64,000 bases of DNA from Pararhodobacter sp. CCB-MM2 (GCF_001691415.1 NZ_LRRR01000016.1:29533-93532); one strand, 5' to 3'. Shown: positions 8,982 through 18,118, counted from the first letter of the stretch. Made by a program: numbers and translations. The notes: generated by a model from the letters alone, not told the origin.

Positions 8982-9453
8982 GTCCGACCAACCCCGCCTG
9001 CGCCCCGGCCGTCCGGATGAGCAACGGTTGGACGATCTGCAGGCCGATCCTTTCGACCGCTTCACCCTGTCGTTGATGCGCTGGCATTTTCAGGGCTTCG
9101 CCGAGCCCGAGTGCCAAGGATGGCTGAGCGCCCTGCGGCTGGCGACCGAGGTCGTCGGTCCCGCCCGCGCCCCCGCGCTGTGCTATGACATCGTGGCCTT
9201 GGTCGAGGTGGTGCGTGCGACCCGGCGTAGCGTTTTCCGCTTCAACCCCGAGGCTTGCGCCGGCTGTCGCCAATGGGTGACGCCGGAAGAGCGCCGGATG
9301 CTGTCACTGCTGTCGGCCCTGCGCTCGGGCCGCGACGGCCTTGCGGCGACGCAGGCGCAATTGCTGAGCGACGGGCGGCCCAATGCCGATCTGATCCGTG
9401 TGGCCGGGGTCTATCTGGCCCGCCATGACGAGCGCGCGCGACAGGCGGCGTGA
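8968..9453 (+). CDS. Hypothetical protein (161 aa)
   Basis: Starts at ATG 8968 (MACDKSDQPRL), inside the end of the preceding small gene; the same frame is open further upstream, but the ATG is the first good start after the coupled gene. The protein is mostly helical, with one CAGC pair near residue 100 (FNPEACAGCRQWVTPEERR). A single CxxC is not enough to call a zinc site. No known family recognised. The terminator after it suggests the two small genes form one transcription unit. Confidence 0.6.
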   Translation: MACDKSDQPRLRPGRPDEQRLDDLQADPFDRFTLSLMRWHFQGFAEPECQGWLSALRLATEVVGPARAPALCYDIVALVEVVRATRRSVFRFNPEACAGCRQWVTPEERRMLSLLSALRSGRDGLAATQAQLLSDGRPNADLIRVAGVYLARHDERARQAA

Positions 9454-9509
9454 GTGTGAGTTTCCTCGACGATTGATCTGCCATCGTTCCCGGCAGGACA
9501 GTCGACCTT

Positions 9510-9541
9510 GCCGCGTCGGATCTCTCCGGCGCGGCCTTTTG
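9510..9541 (+). terminator. Terminator after the small gene pair
   Basis: Stem GCCGCGTCGG / CCGGCGCGGC with one mismatch, followed by CTTTT. It lies between converging genes. Confidence 0.65.
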
Positions 9542-9569
9542 TTGCCCACCATCCGCATCGCAGCCGCGA

Positions 9570-10847
9570 TCAGCCGTTCCGCGTGGTCTCGTAGCCATAG
9601 TCGACGGCGAGGTTGGTCATTGCTTTCAACGCGGTGCGCAGGCCTTCCTCGTTCACGCGGAAGGTCGGCTCGTGGTGGAAGCCCGAGCGGTCGGGATCGC
9701 CCTCGTCCAGCCCCACGCCCACGGTGAAGAACATCAGGGGCGCGATGGCCGAGAAGTTGGACACATCGTCGAGGAAGCAATTGTCGACCTCGACGACCGG
9801 CTTGTCCGCCGGCGCCGCCCGGTCGAGCGAGGGACGCATGCGCCGGGTCAGCTCGGGGTCGTTCTGCACCAGCGGCACGCGCATGTACCAATCGACCTCG
9901 GCCCGCCCGCCGGCCGCTTCGGCGATGCCGCGGCAGACGGCCTCGACCCGTTCCTCCAGATAGGGGCCGGTCGCGGGATCGGTGAAACGCAGGGCGCCCT
10001 CCATCTCGGCCGTCTCGGGGATCACGTTGAACTTGGTGCCACCCTTGAAGATGCCGATCGACAGCGTCACGGCATTCTCGTTCACGTTGACATTCTTCGC
10101 CGGGATCGCCTGCAGCGCGGTCAGGATCTGTGCGCCGATCAGCAGCGGATCGACGGTGCGCCAGGGGAAGGCGCCATGCCCGCCGCGCCCGTGGATCTTG
10201 ATGCGCATCAGGTTCATCGCATAGGTGCCCGCGCCCTCGTGCACGCGGATCTCTCCGGCGGTGCCGGGACGTTCGTCCTGCAGGACGTGGAAGCAGAAGA
10301 AGGCGTCGGGCTTGGGGTCGTCGAACACCCCGTCCGCCACCAGCCGCGCCGCGCCCGAGAGCCCCTGCCAGTCCGGCGCGGGGCCTTCCTCGGCCGGCTG
10401 GAACACCAGCATGACCTTGCCCTTGATCGAGGCGCGTTCGGCCACGAGGATCTCGGCCACCGCCATCTGCACCGCGGTATGCGCATCATGGCCACAGGCA
10501 TGCATCACCGGCACCGTCTCGCCGCCCCAGATCCCGGTCTGGCCCGAGGCGAAGGGCAGGCCCGTCGTCTCGCGCACCGGCAGCGCATCCATGTCGGCCC
10601 TGAGCGCCACGCAGGGGCCGGGCTGGCCGCCCTGCAGGATGCCGATCACCCCGGTGCTGCCGCCGAGGCCGCGGCGGACCTCGTCAAAGCCCAGCCGCTC
10701 CAGATGGTCGGCGACGATGCCGGCGGTGCGGAACTCCTGATTGCCGAGCTCAGGGTTGGCGTGGAAATCGCGGCGCCATTCGATCATGCGGTCGAAGATC
10801 GCATCGGCATGGGCGGAGAGGCGCGCGGCCAGAGGGGTGTCGGTCAT
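9570..10847 (-). CDS. M20 family amidohydrolase (hippurate/N-acyl amino acid hydrolase type)
   Basis: 425 aa, starting MTDTPLAARL at 10847. M20D metal-site motifs: MHACGHDAHT (115-124; Cys118, His120, His123 region) and FQPAEEGP (150-156, Glu153/154); ALRADMDALP (81-90) is the conserved strand with Asp86. No signal peptide, so cytoplasmic. Members hydrolyse amide bonds of N-acyl amino acids, hippurate or auxin conjugates. It is the last gene of the TetR/aminotransferase/TRAP module, 17 bp after dctM. That suggests the TRAP system imports an N-acylated or amide-linked acid which is cleaved here and then transaminated. Confidence 0.88.
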   Translation of the reverse strand: MTDTPLAARLSAHADAIFDRMIEWRRDFHANPELGNQEFRTAGIVADHLERLGFDEVRRGLGGSTGVIGILQGGQPGPCVALRADMDALPVRETTGLPFASGQTGIWGGETVPVMHACGHDAHTAVQMAVAEILVAERASIKGKVMLVFQPAEEGPAPDWQGLSGAARLVADGVFDDPKPDAFFCFHVLQDERPGTAGEIRVHEGAGTYAMNLMRIKIHGRGGHGAFPWRTVDPLLIGAQILTALQAIPAKNVNVNENAVTLSIGIFKGGTKFNVIPETAEMEGALRFTDPATGPYLEERVEAVCRGIAEAAGGRAEVDWYMRVPLVQNDPELTRRMRPSLDRAAPADKPVVEVDNCFLDDVSNFSAIAPLMFFTVGVGLDEGDPDRSGFHHEPTFRVNEEGLRTALKAMTNLAVDYGYETTRNG

Positions 10848-10864
10848 GGGATCGGGCTCCGGTT

Positions 10865-12157
10865 TCAGGCGACCAGCCACAGCGAGATCGCCGGGAACAG
10901 GATCAGCAGGAGAAGGCGCAGGATGTCCACACCGATGAAGGGCATCACCGCCCGGTAGATCCGCCCAAGGCCGATGTGCCGAGCGATCGAGTTGATGACG
11001 AAGACGTTCATGCCGATGGGCGGGGTGTTCACGCCGAGGGTCACGGTCATCACGAAGATCACCCCGAACCAGATCGGATCGAAACCCAGCGAGGTGATCA
11101 CCGGGAAGACGATTGGCAGGGTCAGGAGGGTGATCGCCAGCTCGTCCATGATCGCGCCGAGGATCAGGTAGCCGATCAGGATCAGCGCCAGCACGCCGTA
11201 AGGGCCGACCGGCTGGTTCGCGAGGAAGCCGATCAGCGCGGTGGTGGTGCCGGTGACGGTGAGGAAATAGCCGAAGGCCAGCGCGCCGATCACCAGCGTG
11301 AAGATCGCGGCGCTCATGGCCAGCGCCTCGGCCAGACACTCAAGGGTCGCCCGAAAGCCCAGACGACCGCGAAGGGTGCCGATGGCCCAGGCGCCGAAGG
11401 CTCCGATGCCGGCGGCTTCGGTCACGGTGAAGATGCCGCCATAGATCCCGCCGATGATCAGCCCGAACAGAAGCGCGATGGCCCAGACGCTGCGCAGGCT
11501 GCGCCATTTGTCGGCCCAGCTGCTGTCTTGGGCGACCGGCAGGCGCGAGGGGCGCAGGAAGGAGATCATGACGATGACCGAGGCATAGAGTGCCAGCCCC
11601 AGCAGCCCCGGCAGGATGCCGGCGATGAACAGGTCGGCCACGTCCTGCTGGGTGATGAAGCCATAGAGCGCGAAAACGGCCGAGGGCGGGATCATGATCC
11701 CCAAGGTTCCCCCCGCCGCGATCACCCCCGCCGAGAGCGCGCCGTCATAGCCGTTGCGCTCCATCTCGGGGAGGGCCACGCGGGTCATCGTCGCGGCGGT
11801 CGCCATCGACGAGCCGTTCACCGCCGCGAACCCCGCCGAGGCGACCAGCGCCGAATAGCCCATGCCACCCCGGAAGCGACCGAGCCAGGCCTGGCTCGCG
11901 CGGAACATCTCGAGGCTCAGGTCGCTTTTCGCGGCAAAAGTGCCCATCAGGATGAACATCGGGATGATCGAGAATTCATAGGCAGTGAGCGAGTTGAACG
12001 CGACCTGGCTGAGCATGCTGATCGCGGGATCGATCCCCACCACCATCGAGAAACCGGCGATGCCGGCGATGGCCATGGCGATGCCGACGGGCACGCGGAT
12101 CAACAGCAACACGACCAGCAGGGCAAAGCCCGAGAGGGCGATTTCAGTCTGGGACAT
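10865..12157 (-). CDS. dctM: TRAP transporter large permease
   Basis: 430 aa, about 12 hydrophobic segments. Family markers include the N-terminal VRVPVGIAMAIAG, AAVNGSSMATAATMTRVALPEM (substrate/Na+ site region with the SS/T-rich loop), GGTLGIMIPPSAVFALYG, and LGVNTPPIGMNVFVI near the C-terminus. Together with DctQ and DctP it drives sodium-coupled uptake of an organic acid. 68 bp after dctQ. Confidence 0.95.
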   Translation of the reverse strand: MSQTEIALSGFALLVVLLLIRVPVGIAMAIAGIAGFSMVVGIDPAISMLSQVAFNSLTAYEFSIIPMFILMGTFAAKSDLSLEMFRASQAWLGRFRGGMGYSALVASAGFAAVNGSSMATAATMTRVALPEMERNGYDGALSAGVIAAGGTLGIMIPPSAVFALYGFITQQDVADLFIAGILPGLLGLALYASVIVMISFLRPSRLPVAQDSSWADKWRSLRSVWAIALLFGLIIGGIYGGIFTVTEAAGIGAFGAWAIGTLRGRLGFRATLECLAEALAMSAAIFTLVIGALAFGYFLTVTGTTTALIGFLANQPVGPYGVLALILIGYLILGAIMDELAITLLTLPIVFPVITSLGFDPIWFGVIFVMTVTLGVNTPPIGMNVFVINSIARHIGLGRIYRAVMPFIGVDILRLLLLILFPAISLWLVA

Positions 12158-12225
12158 CGTCCGGTCCTTGAAGGAAGGGGCCTTGGGAAGCGGTCCCGTC
12201 GCCCTGAAGGCGGCGGGACGGTTGA

Positions 12226-12693
12226 TCAGGCAGTGGCTGAAGGTCGGCGCAGGGCGAGGAGGCCGATCAGGGCCACGAAGCCTGCCAGCGCGATGCCGAG
12301 GGTCATCGCCGCGTGGAAGGCCCAGACCGGCAGGCCCAGCTCGGCCGTCTGCAGGTTCGACGCCATGTTACGCCACGCCCGCTGCGCCATGGCCACGGTC
12401 AGGCCGATCAGGAACAGCGCGGTGATCGCGCGGGCCACGGCATCCATCGCCACCTTGCCGCGCGGGCCCATAAGCCCCCAGAGCCCGTCGATGGTGATGT
12501 GCTCGCGCCGGTGGGTGGCCACCGCGATGCCCCAGGCCAGCGCCAGCCCCTGCGCCATGCGCGTCAGGTCGAAGCTGTCCATCAGGGCCGAGTTGAAGCC
12601 GTAGCGCAGGACCACATTGGCGAAGGTGATCAGCGTGACCACCCCCAGCATCAGGCTGGCCGCGACCTCGGTCCCGCGCAGGAAGCGCTCCAT
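12226..12693 (-). CDS. dctQ: TRAP transporter small permease
   Basis: 155 aa with four hydrophobic segments, the usual DctQ size and topology. The pattern TFANVVLRYGFN in the first helix and the EHITIDG motif (residues about 64-70) between helices 2 and 3 are typical. Its ATG overlaps the dctP stop codon (TAATG). Confidence 0.92.
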   Translation of the reverse strand: MERFLRGTEVAASLMLGVVTLITFANVVLRYGFNSALMDSFDLTRMAQGLALAWGIAVATHRREHITIDGLWGLMGPRGKVAMDAVARAITALFLIGLTVAMAQRAWRNMASNLQTAELGLPVWAFHAAMTLGIALAGFVALIGLLALRRPSATA

Positions 12694-13700
12694 TACTGCG
12701 CCGCCTCGACCGCCGCTTCCAGCTCGGCGCGAATCGCCACCGGATCGAGCCCGGCTTCGGTCATCGCCGCGGCCCAGCGGTCATAGGAGGGTTGCGCGGC
12801 CTCGTGCCAGGCGGCCAGTTCCTCGGGCGTCAGCTCGTGGATCGTGTGGCCCTTGTCGGCAAGCACCTGCATGCCGGCATTCTCGAACTCGACCCAGCTC
12901 GCGCCGACATTCACCGCCCATTCCGAGTTGCAGACGCTGTCCACCGCCGCCTGCATCTCGGGCGAGAGGGCGTCGTAGCGCGCCTTGTTGATGACGATCC
13001 CGGCGCCGACATAATAGAGCGTGTCGGCGATGTGATAGGGCACGGCGTCGGTGATGCCGAAGAAGTCGATCGAGCCCCAGGGGAAGGTGATCGCATTGGC
13101 CACGCCGCGCTCGATCGCCTGCCGCGCCTCGGTCGCCGGAACCTGCACGGCCGAGCCGCCGAGATCGGCGATGAAGCGGGCCAGTGCGCCGCTGCCGGGG
13201 CGCACCTGCAGGCCGGCCACGTCCGAGGGCAGGGCGATCGGCTGCGCGGAATGCAGCGCGCCCGGCGCGCCGACATGGGCGAGGCAGAAATGCACGTCCG
13301 GCATCTCTTGGGCGGCGTATTGACCGTACCATTCATTCACCGCGACCGAGGCCACGTCACGCGGCACTTCCAGCGAATAGGGCAGGTCGATCAGATCGGC
13401 GATCGGGAAGGCGCCCGGCGTGTAGCCGAAATTGACCCAGGCCGCGTCGACGATGCCGTCGCGCACCATCGCGTAATGGTCGGCCGGCGCGCCCATCTGG
13501 CCCGCGGGGAAGACCTGCACATCCAGCGCGCCGCCCGAGGCCTCGGCCAGCGCGTCGCCCCAGGCGTGGACGTCGTTGTCGAAGTAATGGCCCGGCGGCA
13601 GGAAATGCGAGAAGCGGAGCGAATCCGCCAGCGCGGGGCTGGCGCAGACGAGGATCAGGCCCAGGGCCGTGGTCGCCCGGATCGAGAGGTTGTTGAGCAT
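12693..13700 (-). CDS. dctP: TRAP transporter substrate-binding protein
   Basis: 335 aa with a Sec signal peptide (about 1-25, ending SPALAD). DctP fold markers: RFSHFLPPGHYFDNDVHAWGDAL near the N-terminus, VFPAGQMG, and GLQVRPGSGALARFIADLGGSAVQVPATEARQAIERGVANAI, which contains the Arg that usually binds the substrate carboxylate. Periplasmic receptor delivering a carboxylated ligand to DctQM. The ligand is not determinable from sequence; the neighbouring aminotransferase and M20 hydrolase favour an amino- or acylamino-acid. Confidence 0.93.
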   Translation of the reverse strand: MLNNLSIRATTALGLILVCASPALADSLRFSHFLPPGHYFDNDVHAWGDALAEASGGALDVQVFPAGQMGAPADHYAMVRDGIVDAAWVNFGYTPGAFPIADLIDLPYSLEVPRDVASVAVNEWYGQYAAQEMPDVHFCLAHVGAPGALHSAQPIALPSDVAGLQVRPGSGALARFIADLGGSAVQVPATEARQAIERGVANAITFPWGSIDFFGITDAVPYHIADTLYYVGAGIVINKARYDALSPEMQAAVDSVCNSEWAVNVGASWVEFENAGMQVLADKGHTIHELTPEELAAWHEAAQPSYDRWAAAMTEAGLDPVAIRAELEAAVEAAQ

Positions 13701-13745
13701 CGGTCTTTCCCTTGTTGGTCTGTTTTCGGTCTTGTTGTCAGGGGG

Positions 13746-15116
13746 TCAGGCGAGGGCCTCGGCCGCGAAGGCCGCCAGTACCTCGGTCAGCAGCGCTATC
13801 ATCTCGTCGAGCTGCGGCTCGGTCAGGATCAGCGGCGGGGTGATCATCAGCCATTCGCCATAGCGCCCGCCGGCGGTGCTGCGCGAATACAGCAACAGGC
13901 CCTTCTCCAGCCCCAGTTCGACGATCCGGGCGATGGATTTGCGCGACGGCGGGAAGGCGGTCTTGGTCGTCTTGTCAGCGACGATCTCGATCGCGCGCAG
14001 CAGCCCGAGGCCCCGGACGTCGCCGACGATGGGCGAGGTCTCGGCCAGCGCCTGCAGCCGCTCGCCCAAAAGGACGCCCATGCGCTCGGCATTGCCGATC
14101 AGGTCCTGCTCCATCCCCTCGCGCAGCACCGCCTCGCCCACGGCGCAGGACAGGGGGTTGGCGCTGTAGGTATGGCCGTGCAGGAAACCGCCGGCGTCGA
14201 CCACCGTCTGCACCATCTCGCGCGAGGTCAGCACCATGCCGAGCGGCGTGTAGCCGGCGGCGACGCCCTTGGCCAAGGTGACCATGTCGGGACGGGCATC
14301 GGGCCAATGCTCGGCGGCGAGGAAGCGACCGGTGCGCCCGGCTCCGCTCATCACCTCGTCGAAGATCAACAGGATGCCGTGCCGCGTGCAGATCTCGCGC
14401 ACGGCGGTGTAGTAATGGTCCGGCGCGACCAAGGCGCCGGTGGCCAGCCCGCCGACGGGTTCGAGGATGAAGGCCAGAACGCTCTCCGGCCCTTCCTCGA
14501 GGATCGCCTGTTCCAGCGCCTGCGCGCAATCGCGGGCATGGGTGTCGGCGTCGATATTGCCCGGCGTGCGGTAGGTGAAGGGGGCTGGCACGCGCGGCAT
14601 GATCCGCATCACCGGCTCGAACACGGCATCAGTCTCGGGGTCGCCGGTGATCGCCGCCGCGCCCAGCGTCGCGCCGTGGTAGCCGGGGTTGCGCGCCAGA
14701 ACCTTCCAGCGCGAGGCCTCGCCCTTTGCGACCGCATGTTGCCGCGCGAGCTTGATCGCCGCCTCGGTCGCCTCGGACCCGCCCGAGACCACGAACACCC
14801 GCTCGAACCCCGGCCCGGCGAGGGTGGCGACGCGCTCGGCCAGTGCGATATTGGCCTCGTTCTCGAACAGCGCGCGCGAGGCGTAGCAGACCTTGCCGGC
14901 CTGCTCGGCCATCGCCGCCAGAACCTTGGCGTTGCCATGGCCGATATTGCTGACCACCGGCCCCGAGGTCGCGTCGAGATAGCGTTTGCCCGCGGTGTCC
15001 CACATGTAGATCCCCTCGGCATGCGAGATCATCGGGCGGCGTTTGGCGTCGAGCGGTGTGTAGAACACCTGAATCGGGCCGCCGCGCTCGGTGAAAGGGC
15101 TTTGGGGGGAGGTCAT
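13746..15116 (-). CDS. Class III (omega) aminotransferase
   Basis: 456 aa. PLP fold type I class III motifs: SGGSEATEAAIKLAR (111-125), LIFDEVMSGAGRTG with Asp253, and TLAKGVAAGYTPLG with Lys283 as the Schiff-base lysine. No substrate-specific signature that I can read; beta-alanine/pyruvate-type or polyamine/GABA-type enzymes are the likeliest. First gene of the operon in front of dctPQM and the amidohydrolase. Its promoter region carries two TetR-type operators. Confidence 0.88.
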   Translation of the reverse strand: MTSPQSPFTERGGPIQVFYTPLDAKRRPMISHAEGIYMWDTAGKRYLDATSGPVVSNIGHGNAKVLAAMAEQAGKVCYASRALFENEANIALAERVATLAGPGFERVFVVSGGSEATEAAIKLARQHAVAKGEASRWKVLARNPGYHGATLGAAAITGDPETDAVFEPVMRIMPRVPAPFTYRTPGNIDADTHARDCAQALEQAILEEGPESVLAFILEPVGGLATGALVAPDHYYTAVREICTRHGILLIFDEVMSGAGRTGRFLAAEHWPDARPDMVTLAKGVAAGYTPLGMVLTSREMVQTVVDAGGFLHGHTYSANPLSCAVGEAVLREGMEQDLIGNAERMGVLLGERLQALAETSPIVGDVRGLGLLRAIEIVADKTTKTAFPPSRKSIARIVELGLEKGLLLYSRSTAGGRYGEWLMITPPLILTEPQLDEMIALLTEVLAAFAAEALA

Positions 15117-15171
15117 GTCGGCATCCTTCTGTCGTCCTCGGGTGGATCGGAACAGCCGGAATCACCCTTCG

Positions 15172-15187
15172 TTGTTCAGCGTACAAT
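15172..15187. promoter_or_regulatory. TetR-type operator 1
   Basis: TTGTTCAGCGTACAAT. Its reverse complement recurs at 15215-15230 with a single mismatch. The TTGT...ACAA ends make each site itself dyad-like. It lies 56 bp upstream of the aminotransferase start and beside the tetR gene. Confidence 0.7.
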
Positions 15188-15214
15188 TACGGATTTGCGT
15201 CTGGCAACGGATTT

Positions 15215-15230
15215 ATTGTACGCCGAACAA
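15215..15230. promoter_or_regulatory. TetR-type operator 2
   Basis: ATTGTACGCCGAACAA, the inverted copy of operator 1; centre-to-centre distance 43 bp, about four helical turns. Confidence 0.7.
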
Positions 15231-15284
15231 TAAGCGCCGAAATGAGGCGCCCGGACCAAGCCCCTGGGCTGGTTTGCCTGAATT

Positions 15285-16013
15285 TTAGGCGATGGGAGAG
15301 GCGAGCTGCGCTTCGAGGCCCGCCACGAAGGCTTCGACATAGATCGCGAAGGCGCCGTCCATCGGCCGGGTCGCGCCATTCTGCCAACGCAGGATGAAGG
15401 CGCGGCCCATCATCGGCCCGGCCATCTGCGCCAGCATCGGATGCCGCGCGGCGTCGATCCCGGCCGGGAAGCCGGTCAGATAGCCCTCCAGATCCGCGGC
15501 ATCGGGCGGCACCATGGCGAATTCCTGCGTGGTGAAGCCGACCATGCCGCCGATCACCGCGTTATAGGCGTCGATCAGCGCCTCGTCGCGAAAGCCTGCC
15601 TCGTGCAGCTTGGACAAGATCCCCTCGACCAGATCGACGTCGACCGAGGCGTTGGAGACAAGGTTCACCCCGATCAGCGGCGCGGCATTGGGGTGGCGGG
15701 CAATCGCCTCGCGGTACCGGGTGAACAGCGTCCGCAGCCAGTCCTGCCACACCAGATCCGAGGTCGGCACGACGTTGCGCAAGACAACGGTGACGATCTC
15801 GGCGATCAGGAAATGGCGGCTGGGCGTGTACCAATAGATCGCCGTCGGATAGCAACCGAGGGCCTTGGCGACGCTGCGGATCGAAAAGCTCTGTAACCCG
15901 TCCTCATCGATCAAGCGCAGGGCTGTCTCGACGATCTGGGCCTTCGACAGCTCGGGCGCGTCGTTTTGTGGCCGGCCACGGCCTCGGGCACCCGGCGTTG
16001 TCGTCTTGGCCAT
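15285..16013 (-). CDS. TetR/AcrR family transcriptional regulator
   Basis: 242 aa from the ATG at 16013 (MAKTTTPGARGRGRPQ), preceded by AGGAAGGGG; a longer frame upstream lacks a better start. The N-terminal HTH covers about residues 24-70: KAQIVETALRLIDEDGLQSFSIRSVAKALGCYPTAIYWY, with the usual Y.W/Y end of the recognition helix region. The C-terminal ligand/dimer domain is unassigned. It sits directly upstream of the aminotransferase operon, in the same direction, with a pair of inverted operators between. It is probably the local repressor responding to the TRAP substrate. Confidence 0.88.
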   Translation of the reverse strand: MAKTTTPGARGRGRPQNDAPELSKAQIVETALRLIDEDGLQSFSIRSVAKALGCYPTAIYWYTPSRHFLIAEIVTVVLRNVVPTSDLVWQDWLRTLFTRYREAIARHPNAAPLIGVNLVSNASVDVDLVEGILSKLHEAGFRDEALIDAYNAVIGGMVGFTTQEFAMVPPDAADLEGYLTGFPAGIDAARHPMLAQMAGPMMGRAFILRWQNGATRPMDGAFAIYVEAFVAGLEAQLASPIA

Positions 16014-16157
16014 GGGGCGACCCCTTCCTGCTGCGCGCCCGGTCATGGAGTTGACGGGTGCGCCATCGGTAGCCCCGGCCCGACATGGACTGCAACCATT
16101 TTGGTGCCTTGATTGCCGGTCGAACCGTTTGTGCCGATTGGATGTGCGTCGTTGAAC

Positions 16158-16185
16158 AAGCGCGCGCGACAGGGAAGGCGCGCTT
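16158..16185. terminator. Hairpin in the 244-bp spacer between tetR and the iron ABC operon
   Basis: Arms AAGCGCGC / GCGCGCTT. The spacer 16014-16257 holds no gene. This hairpin lies downstream of the leftward ABC operon and could end it, but the T-run is weak. Confidence 0.4.
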
Positions 16186-16257
16186 TCCGGGCGTCCATCA
16201 TCGCTTTCGGTGCTGGAGCAGGGGGGCGGGGCCCAAGCCGATCGCGCCGCGCGGGGA

Positions 16258-17007
16258 TTATGGCGCGCCGTCGACGATCATCATCGGGCAACCGCGCGAG
16301 CAGGTCTCGACGCGCGCCTCGATGCCGTAAAGCTCGCGGATCAGGGCGGGGCGCAGCACCTCCAGCGTCGGGCCGGTGGCAACGATGCGGCCATTGGCGA
16401 CGGCGATGGTCGTCGTGCAGACGCGCATCACCTGATTGAGGTCATGCAGCGCAAGGATCGCGACTGCCCCGGTACGCTCGACATAGGCGCGCAGGACTTC
16501 CAGCACTTCGTACTGCCGGTACAGATCCAGCGCAGAGGTCGGCTCGTCCAGCAAGATCACCCGGGGCTGCGAGACCAGCGTCTGGCCGATGGATACCAAC
16601 TGCCGCTGCCCGCCCGAGAGTTCGGCCAGCTGCTTGCCCGCCAGCGCCTCGATCTTCAGAAGCTGCAGGATCTCGTCGACGGCGTGAAGCTCGTCTTCGG
16701 TCAAGCGCCAGCCGCCGCGGCCCTGCTTCAGCGACAGGATCACCGATTCATAGACGCTGAGGGCCGCGTTCATCCCGGTGTCCTGCGGCATGTAGCGCAG
16801 GCTGGCCTTGTCAGTCCCGGACAGCCGGACCTCGCCGGCGCCGGCCAATTGCCCGGCGATGCGGCGGAACAGGGTGGACTTGCCGGCCGCATTGGGCCCG
16901 ACCAGCGCGGTCAGCGAGCCGCCGGGCAGGGGCGGGGTCGAGACATCGGCATAGATTACCTTGCGGCCGTAGCGGGCCTCGACCCGGTCGAGTTGCAGGC
17001 TCACCAT
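16258..17007 (-). CDS. Iron-chelate type ABC transporter ATP-binding protein
   Basis: 249 aa from MVSLQLDRVE at 17007, overlapping the permease gene by 7 bp. ABC motifs: Walker A GPNAAGKST, Q-loop region YMPQDTG, signature LSGGQRQL, Walker B VILLDEPTSALD, H-loop LALHDLNQ. The FepC/BtuD-like subgroup is indicated by YGIEARVETCSRG near the C-terminus and by the FecCD permease partner. Energises uptake of ferric siderophore or a related chelate (heme, cobalamin). Confidence 0.9.
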   Translation of the reverse strand: MVSLQLDRVEARYGRKVIYADVSTPPLPGGSLTALVGPNAAGKSTLFRRIAGQLAGAGEVRLSGTDKASLRYMPQDTGMNAALSVYESVILSLKQGRGGWRLTEDELHAVDEILQLLKIEALAGKQLAELSGGQRQLVSIGQTLVSQPRVILLDEPTSALDLYRQYEVLEVLRAYVERTGAVAILALHDLNQVMRVCTTTIAVANGRIVATGPTLEVLRPALIRELYGIEARVETCSRGCPMMIVDGAP

Positions 17008-18065
17008 TGGCGCCTCCCATGCGTGAAGATCAGCGTGGCGAAGAAGGGCACGCCCACAAGCGCGGTGATGATGCCGATGGGCAGCGACGCGCCGGGCAGC
17101 AAGACCTTCGACAGAACCGAGGTGGCCGAGAGGATCAAGGCGCCCGCAAGGATCGAGCCGGGCAGGAAGAAGCGTTGATCCTCGCCCAGAAGCAGGCGGG
17201 CGATATGGGGCCCGACGATGCCGATGAAGCCGATGGTGCCGACGAAAGATACGGGCACGGCGGCCAGAAGCGAGACCAGCATCAGCGTCTCGAACCGAAG
17301 GCGGCGGACGGGGACACCCATGGCGGCGGCGCGGGTCTCGCCCAGACGGATCGCGGTCAGCGCCCAGGCGCGGCGGGCGAACAGCGGCGTGCACAGGATC
17401 AGGATCGCGCCGGTGATGAAGACCTTGGGCCATGTCGCCTTGGTCAGGCTGCCCATGGTCCAGAACACCACGGCGGCCAGCGCCTGTTCCGAGGCGAAGT
17501 ATTGCAACAGCGCCAACAGGGCGTTGAAGGTGAAAACCAAGGCGATGCCCAGCAGCACGATGGTTTCCACCGTCACGCCGCGCATTGACGACAGGCCGAA
17601 CACCAGAAGCGAGGCCGCCATCGCCAGCAGGAAAGCATTGGCCGGCACCATCAGCGTCAGCGCGCCGGGGAACAGCGCCACGCCCATCACCATCGCCAGC
17701 GCCGCGCCGAAGCTGGCGGCGGCGGACAGGCCCAAGGTGAAGGGGCTGGCCAGCGGGTTGGCGAGGATCGTCTGCATCTGCGCGCCGGCCAGCGACAGGC
17801 AGCCGCCGACGGTGACCGCCATCAGGGCGACGGGCATGCGGATGTCCCAGACGACGACGCGCATCTGCACCCCGGCCTCACCCGGCCACAGGATCGTGCG
17901 CAGGACATCGGCGAGGGGGTATTGCGTCGGCCCGACCGAGATGTCGATCGCGACGGACAGGATCAGCAGCAGTGCCAAGCCCCCCAGCACGACGAGGCGT
18001 CGCAACACGAGCCGGTGGTAGGGATGGGCGGCAGAGGCGGGAATGGCGGTGTCTTGGGTGGACAT
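17001..18065 (-). CDS. FecCD-family ABC transporter permease
   Basis: About 354 aa from MSTQDTAIP at 18065; a Met three codons earlier and a longer frame reaching back into the binding-protein gene are alternatives, because no start has a clear RBS. Around nine to ten hydrophobic segments. FecCD markers: LSLAGAQMQTILANPLASPFTLGLSAAASFGAAL and VGTIGFIGIVGPHIARLLLGEDQR. The C-terminal end ALVGVPFFATLIFTHGRRQW is typical. Second gene of the binding protein-permease-ATPase operon. Confidence 0.92.
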   Translation of the reverse strand: MSTQDTAIPASAAHPYHRLVLRRLVVLGGLALLLILSVAIDISVGPTQYPLADVLRTILWPGEAGVQMRVVVWDIRMPVALMAVTVGGCLSLAGAQMQTILANPLASPFTLGLSAAASFGAALAMVMGVALFPGALTLMVPANAFLLAMAASLLVFGLSSMRGVTVETIVLLGIALVFTFNALLALLQYFASEQALAAVVFWTMGSLTKATWPKVFITGAILILCTPLFARRAWALTAIRLGETRAAAMGVPVRRLRFETLMLVSLLAAVPVSFVGTIGFIGIVGPHIARLLLGEDQRFFLPGSILAGALILSATSVLSKVLLPGASLPIGIITALVGVPFFATLIFTHGRRQW

Positions 18066-18085
18066 GGCTGGCATCAGAGTGAAAG

Positions 18086-18112
18086 GGCCGGCCCCCGCGA
18101 AGGGGACCGGCC
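18086..18112 (-). repeat. GC-rich hairpin after the binding-protein gene
   Basis: Arms about 18086-18096 and 18102-18112 (GGCCGG+C-run / G-run+CCGGCC with one bulge). It lies between the binding-protein and permease genes and could stabilise the 5' message or attenuate transcription. Confidence 0.5.
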
Positions 18113-18118
18113 GGGTGG

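Noticed and set aside
9570..11339. A 589-aa frame fusing the amidohydrolase with sequence opposite dctM
   Set aside because: The part before 10847 is out of frame with dctM and is low-complexity; the M20 protein starts at 10847.
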